Assembly (NCBI RefSeq): GCF_964355755.1
Contig: NC_092670.1
Span: forward strand, 12,397,201-12,461,200
Direction: 5' to 3'
DNA from: Antedon mediterranea
Taxonomy: Eukaryota; Echinodermata; Crinoidea; Comatulida; Antedonidae
DNA length: 64,000 bases
Position numbers and translations under genes: made by a program. Position 1 is the stretch's first letter. Every line of letters begins with the position of its first letter. A model generated the notes under the pieces. The model was not told the origin of the DNA. It worked only from the letters and a program-made list of their open reading frames with translations, and made no database searches. Of the stretch, positions 60,300 to 64,000 are shown piece after piece.

Positions 60300-61893
60300 A
60301 GGGGGGTTCCGGGTTTAAAATGAATAGTAAAAAATGTAAAATATATTTGTTTGTCTCTTGAACGGTAAAAGTTTCAATTTATATAAGCGCCCAGTGAAGC
60401 AGAACGAAGGCTGTGAAATCAGGCCAGATAACAAGTGCAGCTACGGCAAAATCACACTGTGGTTACAAAATAGGAAATTCGTGAAATGTTCCATCTTCCG
60501 ACGACTCGTTATCATAAACCATATCAATTACTTTTGTAAAATTATACTTATCTGATGTAATTTTAGTCGGTCTTCCCATTTATAAAGTCAATTTTTTATG
60601 AAAATTCATCAAAACAGTGACAAATTAGATATGTTTGCACTTTATTTTTGCCGATTTTCGCACCGACTTAGGGAAAAATCAAAATCAATGAAGCGTAACG
60701 TATACTGTACATTCCTGCTGAGGATCGAGCGAGACGACGATACACGTGCTCTCTCTGCTGCCCATGCCTGGCATCGTCACGTGATAAGCAGATACAACAA
60801 TACCAAACTGGTCGGGTCGACGAGTATACCCCGTCTATAATCACAACATGAACGATGTACAGTATTTGATTGAAGGTCGACTCGACCTACCGGAATGGTA
60901 TAGATAATATAGCTCGAATGAGAGAGTTGGAATATTTGTGTAGTGCAGCCTATAGTCTAGTAAAAGGCCTGGTAGTATCAATTCGCATAGGGTCTACTAC
61001 ACTAGCTAGCTCAATTTTTAACTGGGCCGGATCGGCTAGGTCTCCTTTCTACTACCTGGTCTACTTGCTTGATGCATGAGTATCCGCTTTTTTGGAGAGT
61101 AAACTAAACCTATTTATTTTAGGCCTACTTAGACGATCGGGACACCATACGTGTGGACGGCGATCGGACCTTGTTTTGCTTCAATATTTACAGCCGATTT
61201 TGTAGAATGTTTTAGGTTTAGATTGTTTAGGAGTTTGGTTGATAGGATGGGTTTTGTTATTTATGGGCTAATCGTCTAGTAGTAGGCTAGCTAGGCCCAT
61301 GGGCCCCATTGTTTTAACGTAGCCATCGTGGCATGGAATCCCTAGTCAGAATGGCTCTCGCCCATATTATTATTAGGCTAGGCCTAGTTAGAGTAGTATT
61401 GTACGTGAAGCCGATAATACGATCTGTACTATAGAGAGAGGTATAAAAATAGTATAATTTATGACTCCGTATCTGTACTAAATTTTGTATTTCATTAAAT
61501 GTCAAATAAATATATGCTACTACTGTTATTATTACACTTTAGGCCTAGCTTAGAAAATCTACAAAAAATGTATTTCACAATGATCACAATGGTGGTCGTC
61601 GTTTGACAGGGGAGAGAGATGTAAATTAGTTGACAAACACAACGTACATGACGTCACGAGTTTGGAATCCACTGGTGACGTGATTTTGTGAATATCTCAT
61701 GAATATTAATGAGCTTCCCTCTAAGCTGCTAAAAAACAGACTTTCCATGAATTTACCCTAAAATGTATATGAAATTTAATTTTTTTAATTTCTCGTTATT
61801 ACTTCTTCATTCTGAAATGTCTATATTGTTATAATATTTTTTATTTAATAAATAAACGATATTTAAAAGCAATTTTAAACCCAGAATCCCCCT
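60300..61893. mobile_element. Kolobok-like element with TTAA target duplication
   Basis: The insert splits a satellite monomer, whose empty form GACCATTTAAAGTCGATCTA exists at about 63029. TTAA is present at 60296-60299 and 61894-61897. The ends are AGGGGGGTTCCGGGTTTAAAA and, inverted, AAGGGGGATTCTGGGTTTAAAA. TTAA duplication with AGGGGG-type ends fits Kolobok (or piggyBac). No transposase is visible; ORFs at 60598-61079 show no domain. Confidence 0.65.
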
Positions 61894-64000
61894 TTAAAGT
61901 CGATCTACCATCGTCGATACAACGTCACTACTACAACGTTGATACAACGTTGAAATAAGGTTAAAATCTTAAATATTAAAGTCGATCTACAATCGTCGAT
62001 ACAACGTCACTATTTAACGTTAATACAACGTTGAAATATGGTTGAAGTCTGACAATTTTAAGGTCGATCTACCTTTGTTGATTCAACGTCACTATATAAC
62101 GTAGTATCAACGTTGAAATCAGGTTGAAGCTTGACCATCTGAAGTCGATCTACCATCGTCAATACTACGTCGCTATTTAACGTTGACACAACGTTGAAAT
62201 CAGGTTGAAGCCTGACCATCTAAGGTCGATCTATCATCGTCGATACAACGTCACTACTACAACGTTGATACAACGTTGAAATATGGTTAAAATCTGAAAT
62301 ATTAAAGTCGATCTACCATCGTCGATTCAACGTCACTATTTAACGTTAATACAACGTTGAAATATGGTTGAAGTCCGACAATTTAAGGTCGATCTACCTT
62401 TGTTGATTCAACGTCACTATGTAACGTAGTATCAACGTTGAAATCAGGTTGAAGCCTGACCATCTGAAGTCGATCTACCATCGTCGATACTACGTCACTA
62501 TTTAACGTTGATACAACGTTGAAATCAGGTTGAAGCCTGACCATCTAAGGTCGATCTATCATCGTCGATACAACGTCACTACTACAACGTTGATACAACG
62601 TTGAAATAAGGTTGAAGCCTAACCATCTAAGGTCGATCTATCATCGTCGATACAACGTCACTACTACAACGTTGATACAACGTTGAAATAAGGTTAAAAT
62701 CTGAAATATTAAAGTCGATCTACCATCGTCGATTCAACGTCACTATTTAACGTTAATACAACGTTGAAATATGGTTGAAGTCCGACAATTTAAGGTCGAT
62801 CTACCTTTGTTGATTCAACGTCACTATGTAACGTAGTATCAACGTTGAAATCAGGTTGAAGCCTGACCATCTGAAGTCGATCTACCATCGTCTATACTAC
62901 GTCACTATTCAACGTTGATACAACGTTGAAATCAGGTTGAAGCCTGACCATCTAAGGTCGATCTGTCATCGTCGATACAACGTCACTATATTAACGTTGG
63001 TACAACGTTGAAATCAGGTTGAAGCCTGACCATTTAAAGTCGATCTATCTTCGTCGATACAACGTCACTATATTAACGTTGATACAACGTTGAAATCGGG
63101 TTGAAGCCAGACAATTTAAGGTCAATCTACCATCCTCGAAACAACGTCACTATATTAACGTTGATACAACGTTGAAATCAGGTTGAAGCCTGACAATTTA
63201 AGGTAAATCTACCATCGTCGAAACAACGTTACTATATTAATGTCGAAACAGCGTTGAAATCAGGTTGAAGTCAGACAATTTAAAGTCAGTCTGCCACCGT
63301 TGAAACAACGTCACAAAGTTAACCTTGATCCAACGTTGAAATCCAGTTGAAGTCTGACAATTTAAGGTCGATCAATCATCGTCGATACAACGTTCCTATA
63401 TTAACGTTGATACAACGTTAAAATCCGGTTGAAATCTGACCTTTTAATGTCAATCTACCATCGTCGATACAACGTCACTATTTAACGTTGATACGACGTT
63501 GAAATCAGGTCAAAAGTTTGAAAATTTAGTGTCGGTCTGCCACTGTTGATACAACGTCACTATTTAACGTTGATACAACGTTGAAATCGGGATGAATACT
63601 GACAATTTCAGGTCGATCTACCATCGTCGAAACAACGTCACCATATAACGTTGATACAACGTTGAAAGTCTGACAATTTAGTATCGATCTACCATCATCG
63701 AAACAACGTCACTATATTAACGTTGATACAACATTGAAATCAGGTTGAAGCATGACCATTTAAGAACGATCTACCATCGTCGATACAACGTCACGATATT
63801 AACGTTGATGCAACGTTGGAATCAGGTTAAAGTCTGACCATTTAATGTCGATCTATCATCTTCGAAACAACGTCACTATTTAACGTTGATACGACGTTGA
63901 AACCAGGTTGAAGTTTGACAATTTAAGGTCGATTTACCATCGTCGATACAACGTCACGATATTAACGTTGATGCAACGTTGGGATCAGGTTGAAGTCTGA
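61894..64000. repeat. 81-bp AACGTTG satellite, right part with higher-order units
   Basis: The array continues to the window end, with about 26 monomers here. Monomer types recur in order: the TTTGTTGATTCAACGTCACT type lies at about 62081, 62399 and 62814, giving units of four then five monomers; the fifth arises from a duplicated monomer near 62600-62690. From about 62990 the order becomes simpler. No coding potential. Confidence 0.9.

Overview
The window is AT-rich eukaryotic DNA with spliced genes, no bacterial-style operons, and roughly half to two thirds of its length in recognisable repeats. The repeat types (Helitron-like and Penelope-like elements, CR1-like LINE remnants, many foldback elements and MITEs, TAGGCCTA-rich stretches) together with a secreted Link-domain gene family suggest a marine invertebrate deuterostome, perhaps an echinoderm. 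That assignment is an inference; nothing here names the species.

Layout. 0-2.3 kb: a foldback element with two 594-bp inverted arms around a broken ORF. 5.3-11.7 kb: four head-to-tail ~1.5-kb units whose ends look like Helitron 3' ends on the minus strand. 13.1-22.0 kb: a 157-bp satellite (33 consecutive monomers at 15.16-20.34 kb), with a Harbinger-like element and two Helitron-like elements in or beside it. 22.0-30.6 kb: a multi-exon gene, or two adjacent genes. The first part encodes C2H2 fingers, a SWIM finger, a SAP-like motif and a KDZ/HMGXB3-like transposase core; the second encodes an OTU cysteine protease. 31-40 kb: MITEs, a foldback, a transposon with an 8-bp target duplication and a LINE remnant.

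40.8-58.7 kb: a tandem family of secreted proteins. Each intact gene has a signal peptide plus PAN/Apple-like exon, a 25-nt micro-exon and one large exon with three Link (hyaluronan-binding-type) modules. Two genes are complete (A and B), one lacks its Link exon in this window (C), and there are two relics (a PAN pseudo-exon and a Link pseudo-exon). The Link exons of A and B encode identical proteins, so this is a recent duplication or gene conversion. 57.2-57.8 kb: a Penelope-like retroelement fragment with a 13-bp target duplication, in the 5' flank of gene C. 59.6-64.0 kb: an 81-bp satellite of AACGTTG type with a higher-order pattern, split by a Kolobok-like element with TTAA ends.

Coordinates for spliced genes come from reading-frame and splice-site continuity only. 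No transcript or database evidence was available, and all family names rest on motif recognition.
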